From Urechis unicinctus (Eukaryota > Annelida > Polychaeta > Xenopneusta > Urechidae), in NCBI GenBank assembly GCA_034190875.2, contig CM067354.1, forward strand, positions 45,065,758 to 45,129,757: a stretch of 64,000 nt of DNA. The letters are read 5' to 3'. The notes below the pieces were generated by a model. It ran no database searches and was not told the origin of the DNA. It worked only from the letters and a program-made list of their open reading frames with translations. This document shows, in pieces, positions 11,713-24,520 of the stretch. Both the position numbers and the translations under genes were made by a program. Position 1 is the first letter of the stretch. Each line of letters starts with the position of its first letter.

Positions 11713-14700
11713 CCTCCCCAACCATAATAAAGTTGAACTTCCACTGTTCAATAAATTTAGAATTTACCCTTAAATTTTGAAAATTGACTTTGTTAAACTA
11801 ATTGAAGGTTGATGAAATGGAATTTGGAATATGAGTTATAAAGTAAAGGGACAGCACAACACGAGCCCAATATTATTAGATTTTGAATTTTGAGTGATCC
11901 CAGGGTAGCTAGGACATGCGCCAATACTGTTTGACATTGGCACATATCCATAACAAAATAGGTAATTATATAAGTTTACAATAATTTTTCAAATGATCTA
12001 ATTTTGCTAGCCTAAATGGTATTAAAATAAATATATTGCAATAAAATGGAAAGAATTAAAATATGGAATAATCTAGCCGTTATGACATTAATTACATTTT
12101 CACAGTATTACTCCGCACTAAAACCACATGGGAAAAAGCGATGAGCCTATACTTGACAATCGTGAAAAAAGTAAAATAACCTATTGTAGTTAATTCAATT
12201 ATTAATTTTGAAAGTATTTAACTTATGTCATGATAATTAAATATACAAGAACAATGGACTAATGCCATGGAAGTGAAATTTGTTGATTTCTTTGGATGCT
12301 TCTTGAAGATGAAATATCTGGAGGGCTGCCGCATTGGGTTCGCCAGGTGTCGCTTGAGGGGAGGGGTGTGCGTAATCCGACGCCTGGTTGTGCCGTTGTG
12401 TGTCTCCGCTTTATCCTTGGTCAGGGAGACGTAAGTTTTGACTACAAGGTGTTGGCGCGTCGGATGAAGGCGATATCTCCCTCTTGTATAGCGTAAATAT
12501 ACCTGGGAACAAATGAACTTACGGCAGCGATCAGTGTGTCTTGATTATGGGTAATGTAGGATATATTAAAAACATGGGTGTTCAATGTGTGCGTGTAAGT
12601 GTGAGTGAATATGTAACTCATGTGTAATATTATTACATCAAAATGAATATTGGTGTATCATGCAAAGAAAATGTGAGGTGTGGTTGAAGGATTGTGTATT
12701 GTTTTGCATAAGGTGATTGGAGCGCGTGGTAAATGAGTGACGGTTATTGCCCAAGAAAGTTTCTAAGAAAGCTATGCTGCTGAGAGCCTGTTTAGAATAG
12801 CTATGCCTCAAAGAATATATATGTTGCACATGACCACTATCTAACATGTAAGTCCGGATACACAACGGTGTGACACTTTAATTGTATGTGTTGTACGCGC
12901 GGGAGAAGATCAATATAAACAACTCATATATATTTGTATTGAGAATTAAATGTTTACGATACTTCTCCATTAATTATTTGATAAATACGCACGTCTTCCC
13001 TAAGCTGCAGATTCCTTCATGAGATTATACCCCGCATATACTTGAATAACATAAGATTAGCGTTATGGGTAATGTGTAACATAAAGGGTCGCTAATTTTA
13101 CGCGTGTCCGCATGATATGCCAGACGGTGCGATAATAGCGCATTTGACTTCACTTATTGTAAGATTTTGTCTTATTATCTGCAGACATAGAGGCAAAATA
13201 ATTGTGAATATAATTGATGATATCATTGTGTCAAGTTGGCGCTGCGTGGAAGAAGACAAGTTTTAAAAGTCTTCTTATAATTTAACCTGGACTCACAGTT
13301 TACTGGATTTCGTGTGGCGGCAAAGGATGCGTGAGATTAAGCGTCAAATGCGTATGTCACTTTGAAGGCTGCCTTGAGACTTAAATTAGGTGCAATTAAA
13401 GGGTGGCAGCTTGGGCCTCAGACACGCCGTGTTTATTGGAATTACAAAGGAGTCTGTAATCCTTGATAATTGGCGGACGCAAAATGAGGGTCTCTTATCT
13501 GCGTGAATGTCTGAGTGCAGGATGTTTGCAAAAGTAGTTAAGCAGCCCTGGGTATACGGGCCGACTGTTAAAACCTTAAATTGGACTGATAAACGTTTGA
13601 ATTTCACGGCTTTGTTATCTTTGACACTTTAGTTGGTTCCTGAGTTCGCCTTGATAATTTGAATTTGTCTAACCGTCAGGTTCATGCGTTTGAATGCGTT
13701 TGACACGTGGCTGAGATAGTATCGTTGGTAAAATGTTATATGGTTTGAATAAAAGAAATATGTGTGTGAAGATTGTGTGAAATAATTGCATGTAAAAATG
13801 GTTATGCATATAAAATGAATATAGGCGTCCTGTTCTGAAAAGATAGAATATGGCTAAAAATAATGTGACATTAGTTGGAAAAATTTCTAAAAAGGGAAAT
13901 ATGTACGAAGAATACTATGAAAATGAATCAATGAGGCTAGGTAAACATAATTCGTTATTTGTTTCAAAATTTGTAAAGCTCATCTTCCGCGCCACATACT
14001 TGCGTCCTCGACGACCCACTCATTGTTCGCCAACAAACATAATATTAAATACTTAATTTGAATATAGAGGATATTTGACCTCAAATTTCTCGTTTTCCCG
14101 TCCTTGCATAATAAGGTTTGTCGGATGCGGGAGGTTAAAATTAAGGCGATAGCGGGAGGGGTGTTTTGTGTGGAGGAGTCACTTAAGCGTGGCGGAAGGT
14201 CCAAATGAGCAATAAGAATTTTACGGTCAACTTATTTTAATGTAATATATGAGTGAGGTACTTACCAGTGGTAGAAGCTAAAAGGGGGGTATGCAGTCGT
14301 CATCTCCGATGTCTTGATAGCGCCAGGTCGCTAGTACGCCTTAGTTGAGTCGAGTGGAAGAGGCCGGTGTACGCTGCCGTTGCCCTGGATCATGATCGCG
14401 TCGTATCTTGCGGCCTCGTGTCTCTTCTCTCGGCGTGTGAAGCAATTGTCAGCTTTCTTCTCTAACGAAGAGCGTGTAAGCGTCGGCAAGATGTGTGCAT
14501 TAACAACAGTGGAAGTTGCCAACTACCCGGACTCTCACCCAAATGTAAAGCTAGTTTTTCTTGGACTTTCTTGGCTTTTGTGCTCCTTCGTTTCGTACTG
14601 ATATATAACACATATACTATGCTCTTCGGACCGTCCCTTCCCATGTGTTGTGGTGTGCAGGCTCAGTGTGGGGCTCTGTTTGGGTGTGGTGTTTGTTTTT

Positions 14701-17700
14701 AGGCTTAGCCCTACCAGACTTCCGATAGCTCTTTACTTACTATGGACGCAATTGACGCTTGACATTAACTTTGATGTATAAAACGAAATATTTATTTGTA
14801 TTATACAACAGGTCATTAATCGCTTAATATGCACAAATTATCGATCCGAACGCGAATTGTCACTAACGGTGTAGTGCCACTTGTTACGCAAGTTTTACCG
14901 TCTGTAACCACCAACCTTGAAGGTGTGTCAATGTGAAATGTTGCCGTTTAAAAATTCTCCGCTGGCTCGAAATTGCGCGCTACGCCGTGCTTCGTTGGTC
15001 ATAGCGCTATATAACCAGTCATGCGCTCTTAGTTAATACAACGGTTTTCGTGTAACGCTTATGCTTACATCGCAACGAACAGTCATATCTGTGCGCTACT
15101 TCTTCGCCGCCATACGTATGCGTTGTTAGTCAAGGCACTGCCTCTGCTTAAAAACCGCTGTTCCAGCCACCACGGCGGCATGCATTGTTACTTGATTCAA
15201 GTAACGTATAGGGCTTCAAGGCAGAGAATTCCGCTCATGACCATGGTTTTTTGTCTCCGGGTTTTCCGCTAGCATTGCTTTGTTGTAGTACTTCATGTGC
15301 CTGTTTTGCCTGTCCGCAGTTTTCCTGGCTGCTGGGCGATGCCTTACTAGCTTCCTTTCATATCGTAATCTTCTTCCAATAATATGGATCAGGGGGGATT
15401 TTACACCTCTTCATTTGACTGCATTTGCTGTGCATGGGCGACGTTGGGCGGTCAATGTGAATTGGTCCTGATTTACCTTACTATTATAATAATATGCAAA
15501 ACATGTTGGTTATATTTATCTACGGGACACTGACGCCCGCACCACCTTCTGCCGCAATAACGGCTATCTGTGATTCTGCCTTGAGTAGTCCATGGCCTAC
15601 TAGACACATGGTGGGTTTGTTACCCCAATGCTGCAAAGATTTACAGATAGTTAATTTTTGTAGGCCATGTACTAACAATAGTCAGTGATAGATGTTTACA
15701 AATTGGTGGCAAGTGGTATCCCTTATTGAACAGTCCATGCACATTGCCTATTTGTTGTCAGTTTAATAATACAAGCATATTCCTCTATAGTGTTCGTAAC
15801 TCTTGAGTATTTTGTGGTGGCCCCCACGCTTGCGGAGGTAGCGGTGTGGGCTTGTTGGTGTATTATCCTTACGGGATAGCTGCGAAAAGTCGCGCCGATG
15901 TCGCTTCCAGAGGCGGTATGGCTCAAGTGTCCAAAACCGGCCATTTTATATCTACTCTGATTATAATACCTTGTCTTCACCCTCAGTTCTTCTAGTTTCG
16001 AGATCATGGCTACTCCCATTTTTTAAAGTACCTCACTTCGTATAAACTCAGTTTGTAATGCTTTGTGTTTCGTTATGCACGTTTTTCAACCAGATAACAC
16101 AATCGTGTTTGAATAGCATTGTCATAATACAAACAGAAACAAGCGCTTCGCAATATTCCATGTTTACAAAAGTCAATCAGCAATTTGATAGGTTTTTGCT
16201 CCACATAGTGGCATTCACTCCATATTGAAAGCATCAAAAACATAACAACAAAGGGTTCCTCTTGTGTAGGTCACATGGGTCCTGTTGGGCTCACATGAAA
16301 ACGGATGTCGTGAGAATTTGCCTGCTGTTCGAGGAGACTCAGCGTGAAACAACAAATCGGAAGGTGGCAGCACAGACCAATGTGTGCCCGGCATCACCGG
16401 AAGTCACGCCCTCAATGCGCTTACTTCAGATTAACGCGTAACAAAAGTTCGTTTCCATTTTGTTCCACTGATATGAAGAATTCTGACCGTCGGCACTGTA
16501 CGACATCAAGTTGACAACGCTCTTGGACGAGAATTGTTTGGGTAAGCTGGTCACTGGGCAATGTGCTGCGCGTAGTGATGAAAAACGTTCAAGTCTTCGT
16601 GGAACCAATGAACCACTGCGAGATTTCAGCTTTCCCGACTAATCTTGTTCTTTTATATGCCTGTAACGTTCCCACAGCATCGTCCCGTCCCACTTCCCCT
16701 ACTAGTGATGTGTAGTGTTTTTGTTAAATGAATAATGGATGAAGAGGAATATCAAATGTACTCCATGGTATGCCATTCAGCGTGGCGATATTATATGAAT
16801 CTCATTTGAAGGCCTTATCGCCGGGTTCTTCTATAGTTGTCCATTTTATACCATGAACTGGTATTTGTCATTATAATAATCCTTCGCATGAACTAATGCT
16901 TTGTACCTATTCTTGCGTGTCTCTTTCATACCCAATTCATCAGTGGGACTGGATTGTAACTGATTTCATTTTCAAAATTTAATAAAACAACCCCAGAAAT
17001 GTACTAAACCACTTGGATTCAAAGCCGTTTTTATTATCTTTGTACCGACAATCAATATGGCAACTTGAGTTGCAGGTAACTATGTTAATGCAAGGAGATC
17101 GAAGTCTGGGAGCTTCTCTGGCGCTGCTTTCCTCACGTTTTAAGGTTCCAGATTACTTTTAATCTACAAACTGCTTTACGTGTGGCTTCTTGGACACATG
17201 CCCACACCACAATCATCACACTTGGCACTCATTGATGACGCCATGGAAGTTCAACAATCCACAACACCAAGCCTCATACTCTAGCATACTTCATCTGCGC
17301 ACGCAAAACCGACCCCTGATGAAGGACTTGGTCCAGACTTCAGGTAAGGTAGCTCACAGGAAACGGAGGAATTTTCGCATATAATTCTTTTGTATCTTTG
17401 GTAAAACTCTCTTTGTTGAGGGAAGCGATCTATACATGTTGTCCTTGTTGATATCCCTAACCCGATAATACATACACAACGCAATAAACTTAGAACACCA
17501 AGCTAATCAACTGGCTTACTTTTACTCAAACAAATACAGAGGTAATGGTTAAATTCTTACTGATAAATAATTCATCCGAATAATCTATCAGTAATAAAAA
17601 ATACATTGGTATGAACAAGTAATGTCTCCTACAAACAATAAATCAGTATATTACTTTGTTCCTTCTGGTGTGTGATATGGTATTCCTGGTCAACCTCTTC

Positions 17701-18118
17701 TATCCCATTGAAGGTTGTTGTTGAGGCCATCAAGCTTCAAGACTGCGAAAGATGGCAACACCCTCATAAACCAAAAACGTTAAACATGTGGCGATTACAA
17801 TCATATTTTCCTAATAATCCCCCAAAAACCCTGCTTCCTTTATTGTATTTAACTAAGTAGTCTATACACTATATTTCCTCCTATATAGCTTAACTCTGTT
17901 ATACTTATATTTCTGTTCTTCGTATTTCTGCGCGCTCTTCGTATATTAGGCATATTGTAGCTGCTTGTAGTTGCTTGAGTGGGGGACCCTACCAGAGAAA
18001 ACACCGATCATGAGTTGAAGTTGTTGTTGGTTTTACCTTTTCGATTTGCTTATACTTTCTCTGAATCTCGTCAGAATCTGTTCAGATACTTGCGTCTCTC
18101 GCTAGGTATTTCTCCGTG
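11713..18118. other. 6.4-kb stretch without recognisable genes
   Basis: Frames on both strands are short (below about 100 codons) and carry no domain motif I recognise. No tRNA, rRNA or CRISPR was seen. It is bounded by the two direct repeats and may be the decayed interior of a mobile element or ordinary intergenic or intronic DNA. Confidence 0.5.
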
Positions 18119-18340
18119 AACTGACCCATCCATGTTGACCCTATAAGGGTCCACATGATAGGCCAGGCTAAACAATCCCCTACGTGTAACGCGAGTCCAC
18201 TTGGAGGGTGAACCTCGCTTTGCTGTGAGATTGCTAAATCAGGGTTACACCCCTCCCACAGTGTGGTGTTAGTAACCCGGGCTCTCGTGCCGATAATAAA
18301 GGGAGGCGTTAAGAACGTTGAGCCAAAAGAGTAATTAAAC
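18119..18340 (+). repeat. ~240-bp dispersed repeat, right copy
   Basis: Same orientation as the copy at 11471-11712, with several 1-3 base indels, so the pair is not recent. Confidence 0.75.
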
Positions 18341-19245
18341 AGTAAATGGTCAGGTGGGAAACCCCGTGTTCTAGTTATTAATTAAACACTGCAACATCAG
18401 ATTTCTGATCGAAGGGGGAAAAACGAAATTTTTAAAAACAACTAATAAAAGAAAGTGACTGGTGATTGAATGGAAGAAGGAATTGGGGTCATATCAATGC
18501 GCCATCCCAAAGTAAGTTAGAAAATGTACGGATCCTGGCCGAGAAACAAACGATTACAACTCGCCTCTCAATAATGTCAATTTTTTCAATCCGCTAAGCT
18601 TCGCATTTCACGTCAGTGACGGTGCCGACTTACCAGCGTAAATGATTATTTTCTTTCTTCTCCAATGTTTTCAACGATACTATCGGTTGGGCTAGCCACG
18701 CCGTATTTTTTTTTTTTTGCGCGGGCTATTCAATGCATTGTTGTTTGTAAGTTTAAACATAGGTCTTGGTCATCACAACATCAATGTGACCCTTCATCCA
18801 CCTATGTGCGTCGGTCATAGTCCGCGGTACAGTGCCTTTATTTCCCTACACCCGACGCAGCCTCCTCCTCACATCCTTCCCGGGACGCACCATAACAATC
18901 GTTTCACCAAAGCTTGTTTGAAAACACCTAATCATTTGAATTTTCTTCCTGCATCACATCTTGAACGTACTGAGTACTAGAGAGTATACTGAGTGCTTGA
19001 TGCTAATTTATCTGTTTATTATCTGCTTTTTACCACAGCTCGCCGGAATTTCCGCGAGATCAGCACGGCGAGCGCTTCAGCTACTATTATTTAAATTCAC
19101 CCCCTTTGTTCAGTTCGCTCTTGATAAACGCATTACCCTGGTTGGCTGCTGTGAATTGAGCCTGAATGAAGCGGGATACATTGCACATGAGTTGATTTCA
19201 TTTTATGGCGGGCGCTTTGTTGACGTTCCCCACTCCCCATCTCCA

Positions 19246-19248
<3 letters not shown>
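18341..19248. other. Non-coding stretch, nothing recognised
   Basis: Includes a short T-run near 18708; open frames lack recognisable domains. Confidence 0.5.
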
Positions 19249-19282
<34 letters not shown>

Positions 19283-19770
19283 CTCCAGTCACGTTTTTCG
19301 GGCTTTCTCCGGAACGGCTAAACATATCACATGAAAATTTTGGGGATATCGATCAAGTGGGACCCAATGCCGATTCAGTTTGACGCGCAGCGCAGTGTTT
19401 GGAGGCTTATGGGATCGATTTTCGGTCGATTTTTACCCCCATTTTCCTGTAACTATCTCCTATCTCCTCCATAACACTGCGTTACGAACATATTGTTCAA
19501 AACATGGTTGTAACAAGCAATTATCGTAGCATGGAAAGGCGAAAAAATAGCTTGTTTTCCACCTTTTGGACTTTGTCTAATGTGCATGTCTTTTGAGAGT
19601 ACCTATCGCGATTTTGCTAACGACTTCTCTCTCCTCGACTGATATCCTCTGAAACGGGCTGTATTTACGAACATTAAAATTTTGGTCAGTAATTAAAACT
19701 TGGCTCGTGATATGCTGTAACATATTTTTTAAAGCCTCACAGTAAAAGAAACAGTAAAAGGACATTTAGT
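19249..19770 (-). repeat. Poly(T)-headed repeat, segmental unit A
   Basis: A T-run of about 34 bases (19249-19282) heads a degraded copy of the family found near 21.1 and 23.3 kb. Many single-base losses are visible, including one in the GCGCATGCGC block near 19384. Confidence 0.8.
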
Positions 19771-20240
19771 TTGTGATGTTTTCTACTGCAGGTCAGCTTA
19801 GCAGCAGGCTAATGTGCAGTTTCGTGTCTAAGTAGCCAAACCTAGTTCGGGCACGCCAGATTCCATCGCTTACCTTGGCATGGCTTTAACCGGGTCATGT
19901 CAAAACATGCCAAATCTTACGTGGTCATCAGCGGCAGTCAATTCAATCGCTTTCGTGGTGTATTGACTTGGTTTAGGGGTCATGTCAACATCTAAGCGGC
20001 AGCAGCTTGTGACCTCTATACAGCGCGTTACCATCTATCTCGGTCCGTGTATATCTGTCTTTATGTATCAGCGGGCGTGTGCACTGATGTCTGTGCAATC
20101 AACCGGGTATAATATATCACACACTCATACACCACATATATATCTTGATTAATACACACGGTTTTTCCGATGCCAAGCTTCCGCGCGCCGAGCACTATCT
20201 ATAAATTTGCATATCTATTTGAATATTTATAAGTGTGGTT
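19771..20240. repeat. Segmental unit A, downstream part
   Basis: Shares with 21600-22040 and 23844-24290 a series of blocks: GGGGTCATGTCAAAACA, CATCTAAGCGGCAGC, TCGGTCCGTGTATAT, GTGTGCACTG, then GCCAAGCTTCCG..GCGCCGAGC and CTATCTATAAAT. The unit ends in TA-rich DNA. Confidence 0.75.
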
Positions 20241-20264
20241 TTGTTTATATACGTATATAGCTAT

Positions 20265-20420
20265 AAATTATATATAAATATATATATATTATATATATAT
20301 ATAATATCTATAAATATATCATATTATATATATATACGTATATATATATAGATATAATTCATATCTGTATATATTACTATCTAATCTATATAGTATATAT
20401 AATATATATCTTATTATGTC
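20265..20420. repeat. Imperfect TA-rich microsatellite
   Basis: Runs of TATATA with interruptions follow segmental unit A. Confidence 0.85.
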
Positions 20421-20619
20421 TAGTCTGGAGGTTGTCTAAACGCTTCTATTTTTACCACGTACTATTTCTCTATACCTATCTCCACCTATATTTTCTACAT
20501 GGAGATAGCCTATCATTTATAACGTATACAATATTGCTATTATAAATATACCTTTTATTACATAGTATATAAATTGACCTTGCAAAGGGTGCTGACCCCC
20601 TCAAGTAGCAGTCAAATTA

Positions 20620-20940
20620 GTGGACTTATCTAGTCACCTTTGCAACAGATTCACTGTTCAACACGTGCTGATTTGTTCCATCTTGTACAGGATTGATAAA
20701 ACTTCAGATCAATCTCTTAAGGAAAAGATCTCCAAGTGCAATGGCTACATTAAAAATCTATGCGAAGTAGAAACTTCCATTTCATTTTGGTTGCACAAGG
20801 GTTTTTGGTCCAGTCCGATGGACCTGTGGTCACGGGATGGGTTACACCCTAACACTCCCATGGGTAGGAAACTATACAAAAGATCTCTCCGAGCCGCCAT
20901 TTTCAAAGTGCTACAAAATTCAACAAACACACTCGCTTGA
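20620..20940 (+). pseudogene. SGNH/GDSL-hydrolase-like C-terminal fragment
   Basis: The frame opens without an ATG at 20620 and ends at TGA 20938-20940. It contains a beta-strand-like VQHVLICSILYRID, a middle LKEKISKCNGYIKNLC, then SFWLHKGFW and the block-V-type motif RDGLHPN followed by GRKLYKRSLRAAI. The D-G-x-H-P block is the catalytic Asp-His site of SGNH hydrolases; the N-terminal GDS and Asn blocks are missing. Proteins of this kind are an accessory ORF of some Ngaro-type tyrosine-recombinase retrotransposons, and a DIRS/Ngaro-like gag-RT fragment lies 4.5 kb downstream, so it may derive from the same element class. No hydrolase activity is expected from the fragment. Confidence 0.55.
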
Positions 20941-21090
20941 AGGTACACCATTTCCTAGCACCACAAACTAATAAGAGCCTCATGTATGTACACACACTCC
21001 TCACAGGTGATATTTTAGTATAATGTTCTCTTCCTCAAGGCTCTTTATGTCTTCCAACGATAGTTGGAAGACATATTGGTTTAGCCAGTA

Positions 21091-21596
21091 TTTTTTTTTT
21101 TTTTTTTTTTTTTTTCTCCAGTCAAGGTTTTTCGGGCTATTCTCCGGAACGGTTAAACATATCAACATGAAATTTTGGGGAATGATAGATCAAGTTGAGA
21201 CACAACTGGCGATCCAATTTGACGCGCATGCGTAGTGTTGGAGGCTTATGGGATCGATTTTTCGTCGATTTTTTCCCCCATTTTCTGTAACTATCTCCTC
21301 CATAACTACTGCAGTTACGAACATATGAGTTATATGGTTGTAACAAGCAATTATCGTAGCATGGAATAGGCGAAAAAAAATACTTGTTTTTACCTTTTGT
21401 ACTTTGTATAATGACATATATTTTAGAGTACCTATCGCGATTTTTGCTACGAGTTCTCTCCTCGCTGATATCTCTGAAACGGCTGTATTTACGGACATGA
21501 AATTTTGTCAGTATTTAGAACTTGGCCTCGTGATAATGATTGTAACAGTATTTTTAGCATTCACAGTAACAAAAAACAGTAAAAAGGACGATTAGT
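21091..21596 (-). repeat. Poly(T)-headed repeat, segmental unit B
   Basis: 25 T residues, then a well preserved copy of the family to GGACGATTAG. It is preceded by the hairpin-like CTTCCAACGATAGTTGGAAG; the left arm recurs before the T-run of unit C, so the flank was copied with the repeat. The NRF-1-like palindrome is altered by one base. Confidence 0.85.
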
Positions 21597-21599
21597 TTC

Positions 21600-21944
21600 A
21601 AGGTTTTCTACTGCAGCAGCTTAGTGGCAGGCTAACAGCAGTTCGTGTTTAAGTAGGCCAAATCTTACGTAATCGACCAAAGGCCTTGGCTGGGTTTGCA
21701 TTGACTTGGGTAGGGGGTCATGTCAAAACAGGCCAAACCTTACGTAATCAATCAGCAGCGGCATTCATCGCTTTCGCGGTGTATTGACTTGGTTTAGGGG
21801 TCATGTCAAAACATCTAAGCGGCAGCATCTTGTGATCTTATATCGGTCCGTGTATATACTGTCTTTATGTCTCAGCGACAGTGTGCACTGGATGTCCCGG
21901 TGCAATCAAAGCGGGTATATATACGCAAACACGCATACACGCAC

Positions 21945-21976
<32 letters not shown>

Positions 21977-22040
21977 ACACACGGTTTCCGATGCCAAGCT
22001 TCCGAGCGCCGAGCAGCTATCTATAAATAGCATATATAAG
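21600..22040. repeat. Segmental unit B, downstream part
   Basis: Matches 23844-24290 and 19771-20240 block by block, including the CTATCTATAAATAGCATATAT end that precedes microsatellite DNA. Confidence 0.8.
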
Positions 22041-22074
22041 TGAAGATTTATAAGGGGGGTGTGGGTTTATAGAC

Positions 22075-22300
22075 GTATATATATAGAGAGAGAGATGGAA
22101 ATATATAGATGAGAGAGAGATAGATAGAGAGAGATAGAGAGAAATATATATAGATAGAGATACAGAGAGAGAGAGAGACAGATAGAGAGAGACATCTGCG
22201 GATAGATATATATAGATGAGAGAGATAGAGAAAGATATAGAAGACACAGATAGATATACACATATATGTAGAAAGACAGAGAGACAGAGAGAGGACAATA
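22075..22300. repeat. GA/GATA-rich microsatellite
   Basis: Dense AGAGAG and AGATAGATA runs. The predicted Ser-Leu-Tyr-Ile-rich open frames on the minus strand are artefacts of the repeat. Confidence 0.9.
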
Positions 22301-22379
22301 CATCCTATCTCTAGAGATAGGGTTACATACCTCTATAGAGATTGACATAGATATAGATATCCCATAGATATAAATCTAC

Positions 22380-22569
22380 ATATATACATAGATATATAAA
22401 TAAATATATATATATATATATACATATTTATAGACATACATATATATATACATATATACATACATATATATATATAAATATATCCATATACACATATATA
22501 TAAATATAAAAATAATATATTGTATATAGATACATGTATTTATACATATATATATATATATATATATAG

Positions 22570-22600
<31 letters not shown>

Positions 22601-22650
22601 ATATATCTATATATATATATATATATATCTATATATATATTCATATATAT
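22380..22650. repeat. TA/TACA microsatellite
   Basis: Long TATATA/CATATA tract; its Tyr-Ile-rich frames are not genes. Confidence 0.9.
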
Positions 22651-22794
22651 TTTTTTAGAGATAATATTGTTTATGGTACATTTTGTTGGTACCGTATTGC
22701 TGGTCGTCCAGGCTTGTCGTTGGAAGACATGCCGTTGGCGCATGTGCCAACTCTAAGTAGGCCAAACCTATAAGGGTGTGGGGTTTTATATACG

Positions 22795-23117
22795 TATATA
22801 TATAGTAGGAGATATATGGATGTATAGAGATATATATAGATATGAGAGAGATAGGAGAGAAGAGAGAGAGAGATAGAGAGATAGAGAGATACAGAGAGAG
22901 AGATAGATATCAGAGAGGGACAGAGATGAGAGAAGAGACACAGAGAGGGAAAGAGACAGAGATACAGAGAGAGAGACAGACAGAGAGGAGAGAGAGAGAG
23001 GAATATAGATATCAGAGATAAGAGCTAGATATCATGACAGAGAGAGAAATATATATATAGAGAGAGAGAGAGGGACAGAAATGCAGAGAGAACTAAGAGA
23101 GAGAGAAGAGATTATAG

Positions 23118-23167
<50 letters not shown>

Positions 23168-23330
23168 TATATCTATATATTTATTTGATATATTGATATG
23201 TTATATTATACATATATATATATGTGCCACTCTATAAACCTATATAGTGTGTGTGTGTTTTAATATACGTCATATATATATAATTATATATATGTCCCTA
23301 TATATATATATGTCTTCCAACGATATATAT
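22795..23330. repeat. GA-rich then TA-rich microsatellite
   Basis: GAGAGA tracts to about 23110 then TATATA to about 23330, repeating the order seen at 22075-22650, in line with a duplicated unit. Confidence 0.85.
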
Positions 23331-23332
<2 letters not shown>

Positions 23333-23361
<29 letters not shown>

Positions 23362-23843
23362 GGTCTCCAGTCATTGTTTTTCGGGCTTTTCTCCGGAACG
23401 GTTAAACATATCAACATGAAATTTTGGGGAATGATAGATCAAGTTGGGACACAACTGCCGATTCAGTTTGACGCTCATGCGCAGTGTTGGAGGCTTATGG
23501 GATCGATTTTTCGTCGATTTTTTTCCCCATTTTCTGTAACTATCTTCTTCATAACTACTGCAGTTACGAACATATGAATTATATGGTTGTAACAAGCAAT
23601 TATCGTAGCATGGAATAGGCGAAAAAAATACTTGTTTTCACCTTTTGTACTTTGTATAATGACATGTATTTTAGAGTACCTATCGCGATTTTTGCTACGA
23701 GTTCTCTCCTCGCTGATATCTCTGAAACGGCTGTATTTACGCACATGAAATTTTGTCAGTATTTAGAACTTGGCCTCGTGATAATGATTGTAACAGTATT
23801 TTTAGCATTCACAGTAACAAAAAACAGTAAAAAGGACGATTAG
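23333..23843 (-). repeat. Poly(T)-headed repeat, segmental unit C
   Basis: 28 T residues and a copy almost identical to unit B. Translation on the minus strand gives an open frame shared with units A and B, but it has no start context or domain and overlaps open frames on the other strand, so I do not call a gene. Confidence 0.85.
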
Positions 23844-24290
23844 TTTCAAGGTTTTCTACTGCTGCAGCTTAGCGGCAGGCTAACAGCAGGTGCTGTTTAA
23901 GTAGGCCAAACCTTACGTAATCGACCAGAGGCCTTGGCTGGGTTTGCATTGACTTGGGTAGGGGGTCATGTCAAAACAGGCTAAACATTACGTGTAATCG
24001 ACCAGTGACATTTATCACTTTCGTTGGCTCAATATTGACTTGGCAAAGGGGTCATGTCAAAACATCTAAGCGGCAGCTTATAATAGTGCGCGTTACCAGC
24101 TCTTCTCGGTCCGTGTATATACTGTCTTTTTGTCTCAGCGACAGTGTGCACTGGATGTCCCAATGCAATCAAAGCGGGTATATATACACAAACACACATG
24201 CACGCACACTTATATATATGTATACACACAGGCGTTCGGTTTTCGATGCCAAGCTTCCGAGCGCCGAGCCGCTATCTATAAATAGCATAT
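23844..24290. repeat. Segmental unit C, downstream part
   Basis: Same block order as units A and B, ending CGAGCCGCTATCTATAAATAGC before TA-rich DNA. Confidence 0.8.
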
Positions 24291-24299
24291 ATATGTGTA

Positions 24300-24316
24300 T
24301 ATTTATAAGTGTGTGT

Positions 24317-24355
<39 letters not shown>

Positions 24356-24515
24356 TATATATATCTGTATATATATACATATATGTATATATACATATAT
24401 ACATATATATATACATACATATATATACATATACATATATATATATACATATATATAAGTATACATATATACATAGATATATAAATAAATAAATATATAT
24501 ATATATATATATATT
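24300..24515. repeat. TA/TACA microsatellite
   Basis: TATATA and TACATA tract up to the start of the 130-bp repeats. Confidence 0.9.
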
Positions 24516-24520
24516 TAATA

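Noticed and set aside
21190-21498. 102-codon minus-strand frame conserved in other repeat copies (23475, 10805)
   Set aside because: The similarity is explained by copies of the repeat; overlapping frames on the other strand are equally similar, and there is no domain or coding signature.
22017-22756. Tyr/Ile- and Ser/Leu-rich frames suggesting membrane proteins
   Set aside because: Translations of TA and GA microsatellites in several frames.
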